Shown here piece by piece: positions 8,962 through 16,142 of a stretch of DNA of 24,418 nucleotides. A model generated the notes under the pieces. The model did not search any database, was not told the DNA's origin, and saw nothing but the letters and a program-made list of their open reading frames with translations. Location of the stretch: contig DKAR01000066.1 in the NCBI GenBank assembly GCA_002450895.1, positions 18,461 to 42,878 of the forward strand. Reading direction: 5' to 3'. The position numbers and the translations under genes are program-made. This DNA is from Proteobacteria bacterium UBA6921 (GTDB lineage Bacteria > Pseudomonadota > Gammaproteobacteria > SG8-11). How positions within the stretch are numbered: the stretch's first letter is position 1; every line of letters starts with the position of its first letter.

Positions 8962-9129
8962 TTAGTCGTCCTTTCGTGGCCCAACTTGAAGTGTGAACTG
9001 GGCCACACGGGGCAACGCCGTGGCGCGCCAGTGGGAAAACACTTTCAAAGCGGCGACGCGCTGCGGGTTTTGGATCTGGGTGCTGAAGTCAAAAAAGTGG
9101 AAGTCCGACTTGCACCACTCAAAGAGCAT
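8962..9129 (-). CDS. Possible small protein, 55 codons, unrecognised
   Basis: An ATG at 9129 opens a 55-residue frame ending with TAA at 8962-8964. The product is rich in aromatics near its start (FHFFDF) and basic further on, ending in GPRKDD. There is no clear Shine-Dalgarno upstream and no family I recognise. It could equally be a chance frame within a dispersed repeat or gene remnant; the inverted repeat 8976-9006 sits inside its 3' part. Confidence 0.2.
   Translation of the reverse strand: MLFEWCKSDFHFFDFSTQIQNPQRVAALKVFSHWRATALPRVAQFTLQVGPRKDD
8976..9006. repeat. Inverted repeat GTGGCCCA / TGGGCCAC
   Basis: Perfect 8-base arms (8976-8983 and 8999-9006) separated by 15 bases. There is no T-run on either side, so it is not a typical intrinsic terminator. 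It may be an operator-like site or part of a dispersed repeat. Confidence 0.45.
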
Positions 9130-9195
9130 TGAATTTTCGGACTAATTGAATTTGACGGGGTATAGGGTCGCGCGCCGAGTGCTTAATGGACCGCG

Positions 9196-9235
9196 AAAAG
9201 AAAATCGGCGCGACGGTTCTGGCCGTCGCGCCGAT
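9196..9235 (-). terminator. Intrinsic terminator of the rpsF-rplI operon
   Basis: A perfect 13-base-pair, GC-rich stem (9204-9216 with 9223-9235) has a 6-base loop. On the minus strand it is followed by TTTTCTTTT. It begins about 20 bases after the rplI stop codon and separates the ribosomal operon from the giant gene. Confidence 0.92.
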
Positions 9236-9255
9236 CGTTTGAAAAGGCGATGCGT

Positions 9256-9702
9256 TTACTCAGGAATGATGGAGATTTTGGCCTTGACGTTGACGTCGGC
9301 ATGAAGATGCAGATCGACCTCGAAATCACCCGCCATGCGCAGGGCTCCGGTGGGCATGCGAACTTCATGACGCTCGACTTTGGCGCCGGCCTTGGTCAGC
9401 GCTTCGGCGATGTCGACCGTGCCGACGGAACCGAAGAGTCGTCCTTCATCACCGACCTTGCGCGGAATGGAAACATGCAGCCCTTCGATCTGCGCGGCGC
9501 GCGCCTGCGCCTGCGACAACGTTTCGGCCGCGGCTTTTTCAAGTTCCGCGCGGCGCGCTTCGAACTTGGCGACGTTGGATTCGGTGGCGGCCACGGCCTT
9601 GCCTTGCGGGATCAGGAAATTGCGCCCGAAACCATTGCGAACGTTGACCTTGTCACCAAGGCCACCCAGGTTTTCAACTTTTTCCAGCAGAATGACTTGC
9701 AT
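9256..9702 (-). CDS. rplI: 50S ribosomal protein L9
   Basis: A 148-residue protein of normal length. It binds 23S rRNA near the base of the L1 stalk and influences frame maintenance. The N-terminal domain is a textbook match (MQVILLEKVENLG, then NGFGRNFLIPQGKA). A long charged connecting helix follows (about residues 42-75), then the C-terminal domain (LFGSVGTVDIAEAL). The ATG is preceded by an AGAGAGG ribosome binding site at about 9709-9715. It is the last gene of the rpsF operon, 18 bases after the DUF2232 gene, and is followed by a strong terminator. In relatives dnaB usually comes next; here it does not. Confidence 0.97.
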   Translation of the reverse strand: MQVILLEKVENLGGLGDKVNVRNGFGRNFLIPQGKAVAATESNVAKFEARRAELEKAAAETLSQAQARAAQIEGLHVSIPRKVGDEGRLFGSVGTVDIAEALTKAGAKVERHEVRMPTGALRMAGDFEVDLHLHADVNVKAKISIIPE

Positions 9703-9720
9703 TGCACACCTCTCTTTAAA

Positions 9721-10632
9721 TCAAGCGCGCGCCTCTCGACGCAAATTCAACCATGTATCCATCAATCCTGCGATCGCGAGCAGCATTGCTACCTGCGGCA
9801 GCGCGATCGCCAGCAATATGTACGTCACCACCAACCAAGCGTTGCTTGCGCCACGGCGTGCGACGACTGCGTGGATCACGGCCAGGCCCTGCAGGACATA
9901 CATCATCAGGACCACCATCACCATGTCGCGTCCCAACGCACTCGCGCCTTCCAGCGGCAACAAGCTCATCGCCATCAGGACCAACACCGCCATCGCCAGC
10001 GGCTGCCCAAGCTTCAGGCTGTGAAACTCCACCTGAAATCCGCCCGGGTTATACAGCTGTGCCTGCCACCAGCGCGCCAGCAACAAACTCAAAACAGCGC
10101 TCAACACAAACGCGGCGCAGATGATTCCAGTCATCACGTTGGACATCTGGTCCAGCGTGCTGCGCCATTCAATCGCCTGCTCGGGTGTTAGCCCGGCGCG
10201 ATCGATGACCTGTTCCTGGATCGCCACAACCACCGTGTCGCGCCACCAGGCCGCCGGATCTGCAAGCACCGCATAAGCGGCGACGACACCGACCAGACCG
10301 ATCCCGACGGCAACGTTCAGCGTGATGGACCAGGATGCGGTGCGGCGTAACACTAACGCCAATCCATACACCGGCAACCAGACAATCACCGCAAACATCA
10401 AACCCGCAGCGGGCTGTTGCAGCATCGCTGCCGCGATTGCCGCAATCACGATCAACGCGGCACCCGCGACAAACGCGGCTTCTTTCCAACCCAGCCGCAA
10501 GACGATCAGGCCGATCGCCGCCCCGCTGACGTAACTCATCATGGGGAACAGCAGCGCAAGGGCCATGAATCCGATGACGGCCAGCGTTGCCTGCATCCGG
10601 CCGCGCATAATGAATATCGCTAGCGCGCGCAT
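9721..10632 (-). CDS. DUF2232-type multi-spanning membrane protein
   Basis: A 303-residue hydrophobic protein with about eight predicted membrane segments (around residues 14-46, 50-70, 76-96, 103-123, 165-187, 210-227, 234-258 and 266-290). A polar loop lies at about 124-164 and a basic C-terminus (NLRREARA) follows the last segment. Position and character match the DUF2232 (YybS-like) proteins found between rpsR and rplI in many gammaproteobacteria. Its function is unknown to me. The family call rests on context and hydropathy more than on a motif. It is probably co-transcribed with rpsR and rplI, although a hairpin lies just upstream. Confidence 0.75.
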   Translation of the reverse strand: MRALAIFIMRGRMQATLAVIGFMALALLFPMMSYVSGAAIGLIVLRLGWKEAAFVAGAALIVIAAIAAAMLQQPAAGLMFAVIVWLPVYGLALVLRRTASWSITLNVAVGIGLVGVVAAYAVLADPAAWWRDTVVVAIQEQVIDRAGLTPEQAIEWRSTLDQMSNVMTGIICAAFVLSAVLSLLLARWWQAQLYNPGGFQVEFHSLKLGQPLAMAVLVLMAMSLLPLEGASALGRDMVMVVLMMYVLQGLAVIHAVVARRGASNAWLVVTYILLAIALPQVAMLLAIAGLMDTWLNLRREARA

Positions 10633-10654
10633 CGCGAACCTTGTTTACCGAAAG

Positions 10655-10680
10655 CGCGATTCGCGAATCCGCGAATCGCG
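10655..10680 (-). promoter_or_regulatory. Hairpin between rpsR and the DUF2232 gene
   Basis: A perfect 11-base-pair stem of CGCGATTCGCG and its complement with a 4-base loop. An inner 12-base palindrome (10658-10669) allows alternative pairing. It lies in the 59-base gap between rpsR and the DUF2232 gene. No U-run follows, so attenuation, RNA processing or a stability element that lowers downstream expression is more likely than full termination. Confidence 0.55.
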
Positions 10681-10691
10681 TTCACACATTC

Positions 10692-10919
10692 CTAGTGCTG
10701 ATCGGTATACGGCAGCAGCGCCAGGAAACGGGCGCGCTTGATTGCCGTCGACAACTGGCGCTGATAACGCGCCTTCGTTCCGGTGATGCGGCTGGGAACG
10801 ATCTTGCCGTTTTCGGTGATGAAGCTCTTCAGGAGCTGCACATCCTTGTAGTCGATCTCTTTGATGCCTTCCGCGGTGAAGCGGCAGAATTTCTTACGGC
10901 GAAAAAAACGTGGGGGCAT
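10692..10919 (-). CDS. rpsR: 30S ribosomal protein S18
   Basis: A 75-residue protein that pairs with S6 on the 30S platform. The conserved blocks RRKKFCRFT, KEIDYKDV, GKIVPSRITGTKARYQRQL and KRARFLALLPYTD are all present. The ATG has a CGGAGT-type ribosome binding site and lies 28 bases after rpsF, with no priB or ssb between them. The N-terminus is MPPRFFRR, with Pro-Pro where many relatives have a small residue such as Ala or Ser. This matters because RimI, also encoded in this window, classically acetylates the N-terminal Ala of S18. Confidence 0.97.
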   Translation of the reverse strand: MPPRFFRRKKFCRFTAEGIKEIDYKDVQLLKSFITENGKIVPSRITGTKARYQRQLSTAIKRARFLALLPYTDQH

Positions 10920-10947
10920 AAATACTCCGATTCGAATTCAGTCAGGT

Positions 10948-11331
10948 TCAGGCGGAAGCTTCAGCTGGCTCGGCTTCTTCGTAATCACGACCGCCGCCGC
11001 TGCTTTCACGTTCCTTGCTCTTCATGACCGGCGAGATTTCGGTGACCGGGCCACTGGTCGACAACACGAGATTTCGGATCACGGCGTCATTGAATCGGAA
11101 CGCGCTGGTCAGCTCGTCCAGAACGGGCTGCGAACATTCAATGTTCATCAACACGTAGTGCGCTTTGTGAACTTTGGCGATGGGGAAAGCCAGCTGGCGC
11201 CGGCCCCAGTCTTCGAGGCGATGAATCTTGCCGCCGTCGGACTGAATCATCGAACGGTAACGCTCAATCATGGCGGGCACCTGATCGCTTTGATCAGGAT
11301 GCACCATGAACACCACTTCGTAGTGCTTCAT
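10948..11331 (-). CDS. rpsF: 30S ribosomal protein S6
   Basis: A 127-residue protein with the S6 ferredoxin-like fold: MKHYEVVFMVHPDQ at the start, then DWGRRQLAFPI and HYVLMNIE. It heterodimerises with S18. I chose the ATG at 11331 because S6 proteins begin with this segment and an AAAGGAG ribosome binding site (11338-11344) stands 6 bases upstream. An in-frame extension back to 11448 exists, but it would translate the structured leader. The C-terminal tail is long and acidic (about residues 106-127), as in several gammaproteobacteria, where such tails may carry RimK-type glutamate additions; that is inference. It is the first gene of the rpsF-rpsR-DUF2232-rplI operon. Confidence 0.97.
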   Translation of the reverse strand: MKHYEVVFMVHPDQSDQVPAMIERYRSMIQSDGGKIHRLEDWGRRQLAFPIAKVHKAHYVLMNIECSQPVLDELTSAFRFNDAVIRNLVLSTSGPVTEISPVMKSKERESSGGGRDYEEAEPAEASA

Positions 11332-11350
11332 AGTTTGCTCCTTTCGGTTA

Positions 11351-11392
11351 TGGAGAGCCGGGCTCCCCATAGCCCCGACCACACGGCGGGGC
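11351..11392 (-). promoter_or_regulatory. Structured rpsF leader, candidate S6:S18 autoregulatory element
   Basis: Two adjacent hairpins precede the rpsF ribosome binding site. The upstream one (11372-11392) has a perfect GCCCCG/CGGGGC stem and a CCGTGTGGT loop. The downstream one (11351-11367) has a 7-base-pair stem with one wobble pair and a CCG loop. Bacterial rpsF leaders are known to contain an S6:S18-binding structure with a conserved CCG resembling the 16S site. The position and the CCG loops fit, but the exact consensus was not checked here. Confidence 0.5.
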
Positions 11393-11410
11393 AAGGTTAA
11401 AAGAGGGCGT

Positions 11411-11440
11411 ATTCTACAGAAGGGTTGGGATCGGCCGCAA
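11411..11440 (-). promoter_or_regulatory. Putative sigma70 promoter of the rpsF operon
   Basis: On the minus strand TTGCGG (11435-11440) and TAGAAT (11411-11416) are separated by 18 bases. Transcription would start at about 11400-11405, just upstream of the hairpin leader. The site lies in the gap after rlmB, as expected for an independent ribosomal operon promoter. Confidence 0.5.
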
Positions 11441-11475
11441 TGGCCCAAAGCGCGAAGAAACAGGTTTCTCGGCGG

Positions 11476-12231
11476 TCACTTAGTGGGCGAACCCCGCTGG
11501 CGAACCGCTTCAAACAGGCAAATGCCGGTCGCGACTGAAACATTGAGGCTTTCCACCACCCCGGCCATCGGGATCCGGGCCAGGAAATCGCAATGTTCTT
11601 TGGTCAGGCGTCGCATTCCCTGCCCTTCCGCACCCGTAACGATGGCGAGGGGCCCGCGCAAGTCCAGGTCGTAAATAGCCTGGTCGGTTTCCCCGGTCGC
11701 CCCCACCAGCCAAATGCCACGATCCTTGAGCGCGCGCAGCGCACGCGCCAGATTGGTGACCTGAGCAACGGGCACGGATTCCGCCGCGCCGCTCGCGACC
11801 TTGCGCGCCGTCGCGTTCAGCGGTGACGCCCGGTCCTTCGGCACCACCACCACATGCACACCGGCCGCATCCGCGCTGCGCAGACACGCGCCGAGATTGT
11901 GGGGATCCTGCACGCCGTCCAGCACCAGCACAAACGGCGCACCGTCGACGCTATCGAGAATCTCGTCAAGGTCGTTTTCATCGTAGTGCGGCAACGAGGC
12001 GCATCGTGCCACCACGCCCTGGTGCCGGGCTCCGTGGAACCGGTCATCCAACTCCTTTCGAGCAACGCGGCGTACGGCCACCTTACGTTTTTGCGCGAGC
12101 TCGCAAACGGTGTTCACACGCGCGTCATCGCGCCCTTGCTGCACAAGGATTTCCAGAATCTGCACACGCTCATTGCGAAGCACGGCTGAGACCGCATGCA
12201 GGCCGTAGATCGTGGATTCCGTTTCGCTCAT
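11476..12231 (-). CDS. rlmB: 23S rRNA (guanosine-2'-O-)-methyltransferase RlmB
   Basis: A 251-residue SPOUT methyltransferase that methylates G2251 in the P-loop of 23S rRNA using S-adenosylmethionine. The N-terminal substrate-binding domain starts with IYGLHAVSAVL. The three SPOUT motifs are intact: LDGVQDPHNLGACLRSADAAG (about 104-124, with the catalytic-type N and R), TGAEGQGMR (199-207) and IPMAGVVESLNVSVA (220-234). The length is normal. I use the ATG at 12231; a TTG one codon earlier is possible. It sits 20 bases after rnr, an order common in gammaproteobacteria, and is probably co-transcribed with it. Confidence 0.96.
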   Translation of the reverse strand: MSETESTIYGLHAVSAVLRNERVQILEILVQQGRDDARVNTVCELAQKRKVAVRRVARKELDDRFHGARHQGVVARCASLPHYDENDLDEILDSVDGAPFVLVLDGVQDPHNLGACLRSADAAGVHVVVVPKDRASPLNATARKVASGAAESVPVAQVTNLARALRALKDRGIWLVGATGETDQAIYDLDLRGPLAIVTGAEGQGMRRLTKEHCDFLARIPMAGVVESLNVSVATGICLFEAVRQRGSPTK

Positions 12232-12251
12232 CAAGTGTTCGTCCGGTTCGC

Positions 12252-14519
12252 TCAGCGCCGCTTTTTGTGCTTGCTGTGCTTGTCGCGTTTCGATTTTCCG
12301 TGTTTTTGTTTTTCACGGCGTGGCAGAGAGTCCATTTTTTTCCCTGCCTTGGCGCCACCCTGAACGAGTTCAAAATCGATTTTTCGATCATCCAGGTTGA
12401 CGCGCACAACACGCACACGCACTTTGTCGGCCAGCCGATAAATAGTGCTGGTTCGCTCACCGATCAAACGATGCTTGCCTTGATCGAAGTGATAGTAATC
12501 GTTGTGCAATGCAGTGACGTGCACCAGCCCTTCGACGAAGACTTCCGTCAAGGAAACAAAAATCCCGAATCCCGTAACGCCGGTAATCGTTCCGTCGTAT
12601 TCACTTCCCACCTTGTCCGTCATGTACTCGCACTTGAGCCAATCGACCGCATCGCGCGTCGCTTCATCGGCGCGGCGTTCCGTCATTGAGCAGTTCTCAC
12701 CGAGTACAATCATGTCGGCGTGCGAGTAGCGGAATTTGTCCGGCTTCTTTTTCGACAGCACGTGGCGAATCGCGCGATGCACGAGCAAATCCGGATAGCG
12801 GCGAATCGGCGATGTAAAATGCACGTACGCTTCGTGCGCAAGGCCGAAGTGGCCAACATTCTCCGGTGTGTAGATGGCCTGGCTCAGGCTGCGCAGCAGG
12901 ACGGTTTGAATCAGATCGAAATCGGGACGGCCTTCGATCTGCTTGATCAACCGGGCATAGTGCTTCGGTTCCGGGCTTTCCCCGCCGCCGAGGCTCAAGC
13001 CAATTTCGGCGAGAAATGCGCGCAGATCAGTGAGTTTTTCATCCTTTGGACCTTCATGCACGCGATACAACGCGGGCATTTCCGCTTCTTCAAGGAACTG
13101 CCCGGCGCACACGTTCGCGGCGATCATGCATTCTTCGATCAGCTTGTGCGCATCGTTGCGGACCAATGGGACGATCTTCTCGATCTTGCGGTCCGCGCCG
13201 AATACGATGCGCGTCTCAACGGTTTCGAAATCAATCGCTCCGCGCTTTTCGCGTTGCTTGCGCAACGCTTGGTACAACCGGTATAGCTCTTCGAGATGCG
13301 GGACAAGCGCCGCATACTGTGCGCGCAGCGCGGCATCCCCGTCGACCAGCATTGCGGCAACCTTCGTGTACGTCAGCCGCGCATGCGAGCGCATCACACC
13401 TTCGAAGAATCGAAACTCACCGACCGCGCCGCTGGGTGCCACTCGCATCTCGCACACCATGCACAGGCGGTCCACATCCGGATTGATGGAACACAATCCG
13501 TTCGAAAGGATCTCCGGCAACATCGGGATGACACGCTCGGGGAAATACACAGAATTGCCGCGACTGCGTGCCTCATCGTCGAGCGCAGTTCCGGGTTTCA
13601 CGTAATGCGACACGTCCGCGATGGCAACCAGCACGCGCCAGCCGCGACCGTCCCGCTCGCAAAAGACGGCATCGTCAAAGTCCCGGGCATCTTCGCCATC
13701 GATCGTGACAAGCGGAACATCACGGATATCGACACGTCCCTTCTTTGCGGCATCGGGGACTTTCGGATCGAGATCGGCGATTTCCTTTTCAACCGCATCC
13801 GGCCACTCCACGGGAAGCTCGTGATCCCGCAGCGCGATGTCGATTTCCATGCCCGGCCCCATGTGCTCGCCGAGAATCTCAATGACCTTGCCCACCGGCT
13901 GCCGGTAGGCGTTGGGTGGCTGGGTAATTTCGACCACGACAATTTGCCCGGTGCGGGCGTCACCGCGGTCATCCGCCGGGACAACGATGTCCTGGGTGAT
14001 GCGCCGATTGTTGGGGACGACGAATCCGACACCCCCTTCGCCGTGCAGCCGACCCACGATGCGTTGGTTGCGCCGTTCCAGCACGTCCACGATCTGGCCC
14101 TCCTTGCGACCACGCCGGTCAATGCCCGACACGCGCGCAACGACGCGATCGCCGTGCATGACCGCGCGCATTTCCTTGGCGGACAAAAAGAGGTCTTCAC
14201 CGCCCTCGTCCGGGATTAGAAAGCCGTAGCCGTCGCGATGACCTTGAACGACGCCGGGGACGAGGTCCATTTTCTCGACCAGCCCATAGCCCTTGCGCCG
14301 GTTGCGCATGATCTGGCCGTCTCGAACCATGGCCTTGATGCGCCGGGCGAAGGCTTCGAACTCATGGTCGTCCTTGAGATGCAGCTCGGCAGCCAGTTCG
14401 TCAAAGGTCAGTGGCTCGCCGCGCTTGGCGAGGATTTGCATGATCAACTCGCGGCTGGCGATCGGCCGTTCGTACTTTTCAGCCTCGCGCGCGTAGTGTG
14501 GATCTTTGTGTTTCTTCAT
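12252..14519 (-). CDS. rnr: Ribonuclease R
   Basis: A 755-residue processive 3'-5' exoribonuclease of the RNB/RNase II family, which degrades structured RNA and takes part in rRNA and tmRNA-linked quality control. Domains in order: N-terminal helix-turn-helix-like region (about 15-85), two cold-shock domains (about 85-240), RNB catalytic domain (about 265-590) with the metal-binding DGEDARDFDDAV motif (274-285) and HFTSPIRRYPDLLVHR (567-582), S1 domain (about 641-720) and a Lys/Arg-rich tail (721-755) typical of RNase R. The ATG has a GAAGGAAA ribosome binding site. It is divergent from tRNA-Leu and followed by rlmB. Confidence 0.97.
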   Translation of the reverse strand: MKKHKDPHYAREAEKYERPIASRELIMQILAKRGEPLTFDELAAELHLKDDHEFEAFARRIKAMVRDGQIMRNRRKGYGLVEKMDLVPGVVQGHRDGYGFLIPDEGGEDLFLSAKEMRAVMHGDRVVARVSGIDRRGRKEGQIVDVLERRNQRIVGRLHGEGGVGFVVPNNRRITQDIVVPADDRGDARTGQIVVVEITQPPNAYRQPVGKVIEILGEHMGPGMEIDIALRDHELPVEWPDAVEKEIADLDPKVPDAAKKGRVDIRDVPLVTIDGEDARDFDDAVFCERDGRGWRVLVAIADVSHYVKPGTALDDEARSRGNSVYFPERVIPMLPEILSNGLCSINPDVDRLCMVCEMRVAPSGAVGEFRFFEGVMRSHARLTYTKVAAMLVDGDAALRAQYAALVPHLEELYRLYQALRKQREKRGAIDFETVETRIVFGADRKIEKIVPLVRNDAHKLIEECMIAANVCAGQFLEEAEMPALYRVHEGPKDEKLTDLRAFLAEIGLSLGGGESPEPKHYARLIKQIEGRPDFDLIQTVLLRSLSQAIYTPENVGHFGLAHEAYVHFTSPIRRYPDLLVHRAIRHVLSKKKPDKFRYSHADMIVLGENCSMTERRADEATRDAVDWLKCEYMTDKVGSEYDGTITGVTGFGIFVSLTEVFVEGLVHVTALHNDYYHFDQGKHRLIGERTSTIYRLADKVRVRVVRVNLDDRKIDFELVQGGAKAGKKMDSLPRREKQKHGKSKRDKHSKHKKRR

Positions 14520-14551
14520 TTAATTTCCTTCGGAATTCCTTGTTGTATTAG

Positions 14552-14580
14552 GTATTGTGATTGTCGTTCTGGCTGACCAA
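14552..14580 (-). promoter_or_regulatory. Putative sigma70 promoter of rnr
   Basis: On the minus strand TTGGTC (14575-14580) and CAATAC (14552-14557) are 17 bases apart, with an alternative -10 TAATAC at 14545-14550. Transcription would begin about 25-30 bases before the rnr ATG. The site is back to back with the tRNA-Leu promoter. Confidence 0.5.
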
Positions 14581-14595
14581 TGGCCCCCGTTTCCG

Positions 14596-14624
14596 TTGAC
14601 ATCGGGGGCGCGCGTCAGTACATT
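14596..14624 (+). promoter_or_regulatory. Strong sigma70 promoter of tRNA-Leu
   Basis: A consensus TTGACA (14596-14601), a 17-base spacer and TACATT (14619-14624), followed by a GCGCC discriminator typical of stringently controlled stable-RNA promoters. The expected start, near 14631, leaves a roughly 40-base 5' leader before the tRNA. Inverted CCGTTTCCG / CGGAAACGG arms (14587-14595 and 14635-14643) flank the promoter. Confidence 0.85.
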
Positions 14625-14669
14625 GCGCCTTCTGCGGAAACGGCCCCGCCGCTGTTTCCGTGGTTCTTA

Positions 14670-14754
<85 letters not shown>

Positions 14755-14768
14755 TATTGAAAGTTCGA

Positions 14769-14803
14769 ACGGCGACCGCGCAATACGGTCGCCGTTTTTG
14801 TTT
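14769..14803 (+). terminator. Intrinsic terminator of tRNA-Leu, possibly shared with purA
   Basis: A perfect 10-base-pair stem ACGGCGACCG/CGGTCGCCGT with a 7-base loop is followed on the plus strand by TTTTTGTTT. It lies 14 bases after the tRNA. The convergent purA gene ends at 14819, so the same hairpin could stop purA transcripts, although the minus-strand tail has only a weak U-run. Confidence 0.92.
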
Positions 14804-14818
14804 GCGGACTGTGAAACC

Positions 14819-16111
14819 TCAACCAAACGGGTGACGAAGCACGATCGTGTCATCCCGGTCCGGCCCCGTCGAAACGATATCGACGGGCGTCTCGGTGACT
14901 TCCTCGATGCGCTTCAGGTAAGCACGGGCGTTCGCCGGAAGATCGTTGTAGTTACGCACGCCGACCGTCGATTCTTTCCAGCCCGGCATGTCGACATAAA
15001 TCGGCTCGCAAACGGACAGCGCGTCTGCACCCACCGGCGGTGTCTTGCGCTCTTCGCCATTGCACTTGTAACCCACGCACATGCGGATCGTGTCGATGCC
15101 GTCGAGCACATCAAGCTTGGTGATGCAAAGCCCGGAAACGCCGTTCAATTGATTGGAGCGACGCAGCACAACCGCATCAAACCAGCCGCAGCGTCGTGCG
15201 CGACCGGTGGTCGATCCGAATTCCTTGCCCTTGCTCGCGATGTATTGGCCGGTGTCGTCGAACAATTCGGTGGGGAACGGGCCGGAGCCGACACGCGTGG
15301 TATAGGCCTTGGTGATGCCAAGCACATAGTCGAAGCAGGTGGGACCGACGCCGCTTCCGGCCGCCGCGCCGCCCGCCACCGTGTTTGATGAAGTCACAAA
15401 CGGATAAGTGCCGTGGTCGATATCGAGCAAAGCGCCCTGCGCGCCTTCAAACAGAACGCTCTCGCCGGCACGCTGCTTCTGGTAAATCATTTCGGGAATG
15501 TCGGCGACCATCGGCTTCATGCGCTCGCCCATGGCCAGCGTATCATCGAGCACTTGCTGGAAGCTGACGCGTTCCGCCTTGTAATAGTTCTGCAGAACGA
15601 AGTTGTGATAGTCGAGCACTTCGCCAAGTTTTGCTGCGAAGCGTTCACGGTGAAAGATATCGCCCAGACGCACCGCGCGACGTGACACCTTGTCCTCATA
15701 CGCCGGACCAATACCCCGACCCGTCGTGCCGATGGCATTGTTGCCCTTGGCACGTTCACGCGCCTGGTCGAGCACCTGGTGATATGGCATGACCAGCGGA
15801 GCCGCTTCACTGATACGCAGACGTTCGCTCACCGGCACGCCGCTTTTCTCGAGCGTGTCCATTTCGTCGAGCAACGCTTTCGGCGAAAGCACGACGCCAT
15901 TGCCAATCAGGCATTGAACGTTGTCGCGCAAGATGCCCGACGGAATCAGGTGCAGTACCGTCTTCTTTCCGCCGATGACCAGCGTGTGACCCGCATTATG
16001 TCCGCCCTGAAACCGAACGACGACACGAGCATGTTCCGTAAGCAGATCGACGATCTTGCCTTTACCTTCGTCGCCCCACTGCGTACCGATAATGATGACG
16101 TTCTTTCCCAC
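14819..16111 (-). CDS. purA: Adenylosuccinate synthetase
   Basis: A 430-residue enzyme that joins IMP and aspartate with GTP, the first committed step from IMP to AMP. The phosphate-binding loop QWGDEGKGK (11-19, catalytic Asp14) and GGHNAGHT with His42 are present. So are NNAIGTTGRGIGPAYEDK (IMP binding), LFEGAQGALLDIDHGTYPFVTSSN and the C-terminal guanine-binding STGPDRDDT. The length matches the family. The start is a GTG at 16111: it gives the canonical MGKNVIIIGTQWGDEG start and has a GAGGGG-like ribosome binding site. It follows hisZ by 31 bases. Confidence 0.97.
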   Translation of the reverse strand: MGKNVIIIGTQWGDEGKGKIVDLLTEHARVVVRFQGGHNAGHTLVIGGKKTVLHLIPSGILRDNVQCLIGNGVVLSPKALLDEMDTLEKSGVPVSERLRISEAAPLVMPYHQVLDQARERAKGNNAIGTTGRGIGPAYEDKVSRRAVRLGDIFHRERFAAKLGEVLDYHNFVLQNYYKAERVSFQQVLDDTLAMGERMKPMVADIPEMIYQKQRAGESVLFEGAQGALLDIDHGTYPFVTSSNTVAGGAAAGSGVGPTCFDYVLGITKAYTTRVGSGPFPTELFDDTGQYIASKGKEFGSTTGRARRCGWFDAVVLRRSNQLNGVSGLCITKLDVLDGIDTIRMCVGYKCNGEERKTPPVGADALSVCEPIYVDMPGWKESTVGVRNYNDLPANARAYLKRIEEVTETPVDIVSTGPDRDDTIVLRHPFG

Positions 16112-16142
16112 CGCGCGTACCCCTCAGTTAATTATTGCCACT

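Larger units (their letters stand above)
8880..9195. other. Gene-poor interval between rplI terminator and the giant gene
   Basis: About 310 bases without a recognisable gene. It holds a 55-codon minus-strand frame (8962-9129) and an inverted repeat (8976-9006), listed separately. Any promoter of the giant gene should lie here. I see only weak minus-strand candidates, such as a TATACC box read from about 9161-9166, with no good -35 element. Confidence 0.5.

Noticed and set aside
8947..9132. A 61-codon plus-strand frame in the gene-poor interval
   Set aside because: No recognisable family and no ribosome binding site; it fully overlaps the minus-strand candidate, which itself is weak.
9250..10191. 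A 313-codon plus-strand frame across rplI and the DUF2232 gene
   Set aside because: Antisense to two genes with clear identity or context; His/Gln-rich shadow composition.
11332..11448. N-terminal extension of rpsF by 39 codons
   Set aside because: It would translate the promoter-proximal hairpin leader. S6 proteins begin at MKHYEVVF and the AAAGGAG site fits only the ATG at 11331.
12720..14219. Long plus-strand frames opposite rnr (188 and 307 codons)
   Set aside because: RNase R on the minus strand is intact and conserved over its full length; these are antisense shadows.
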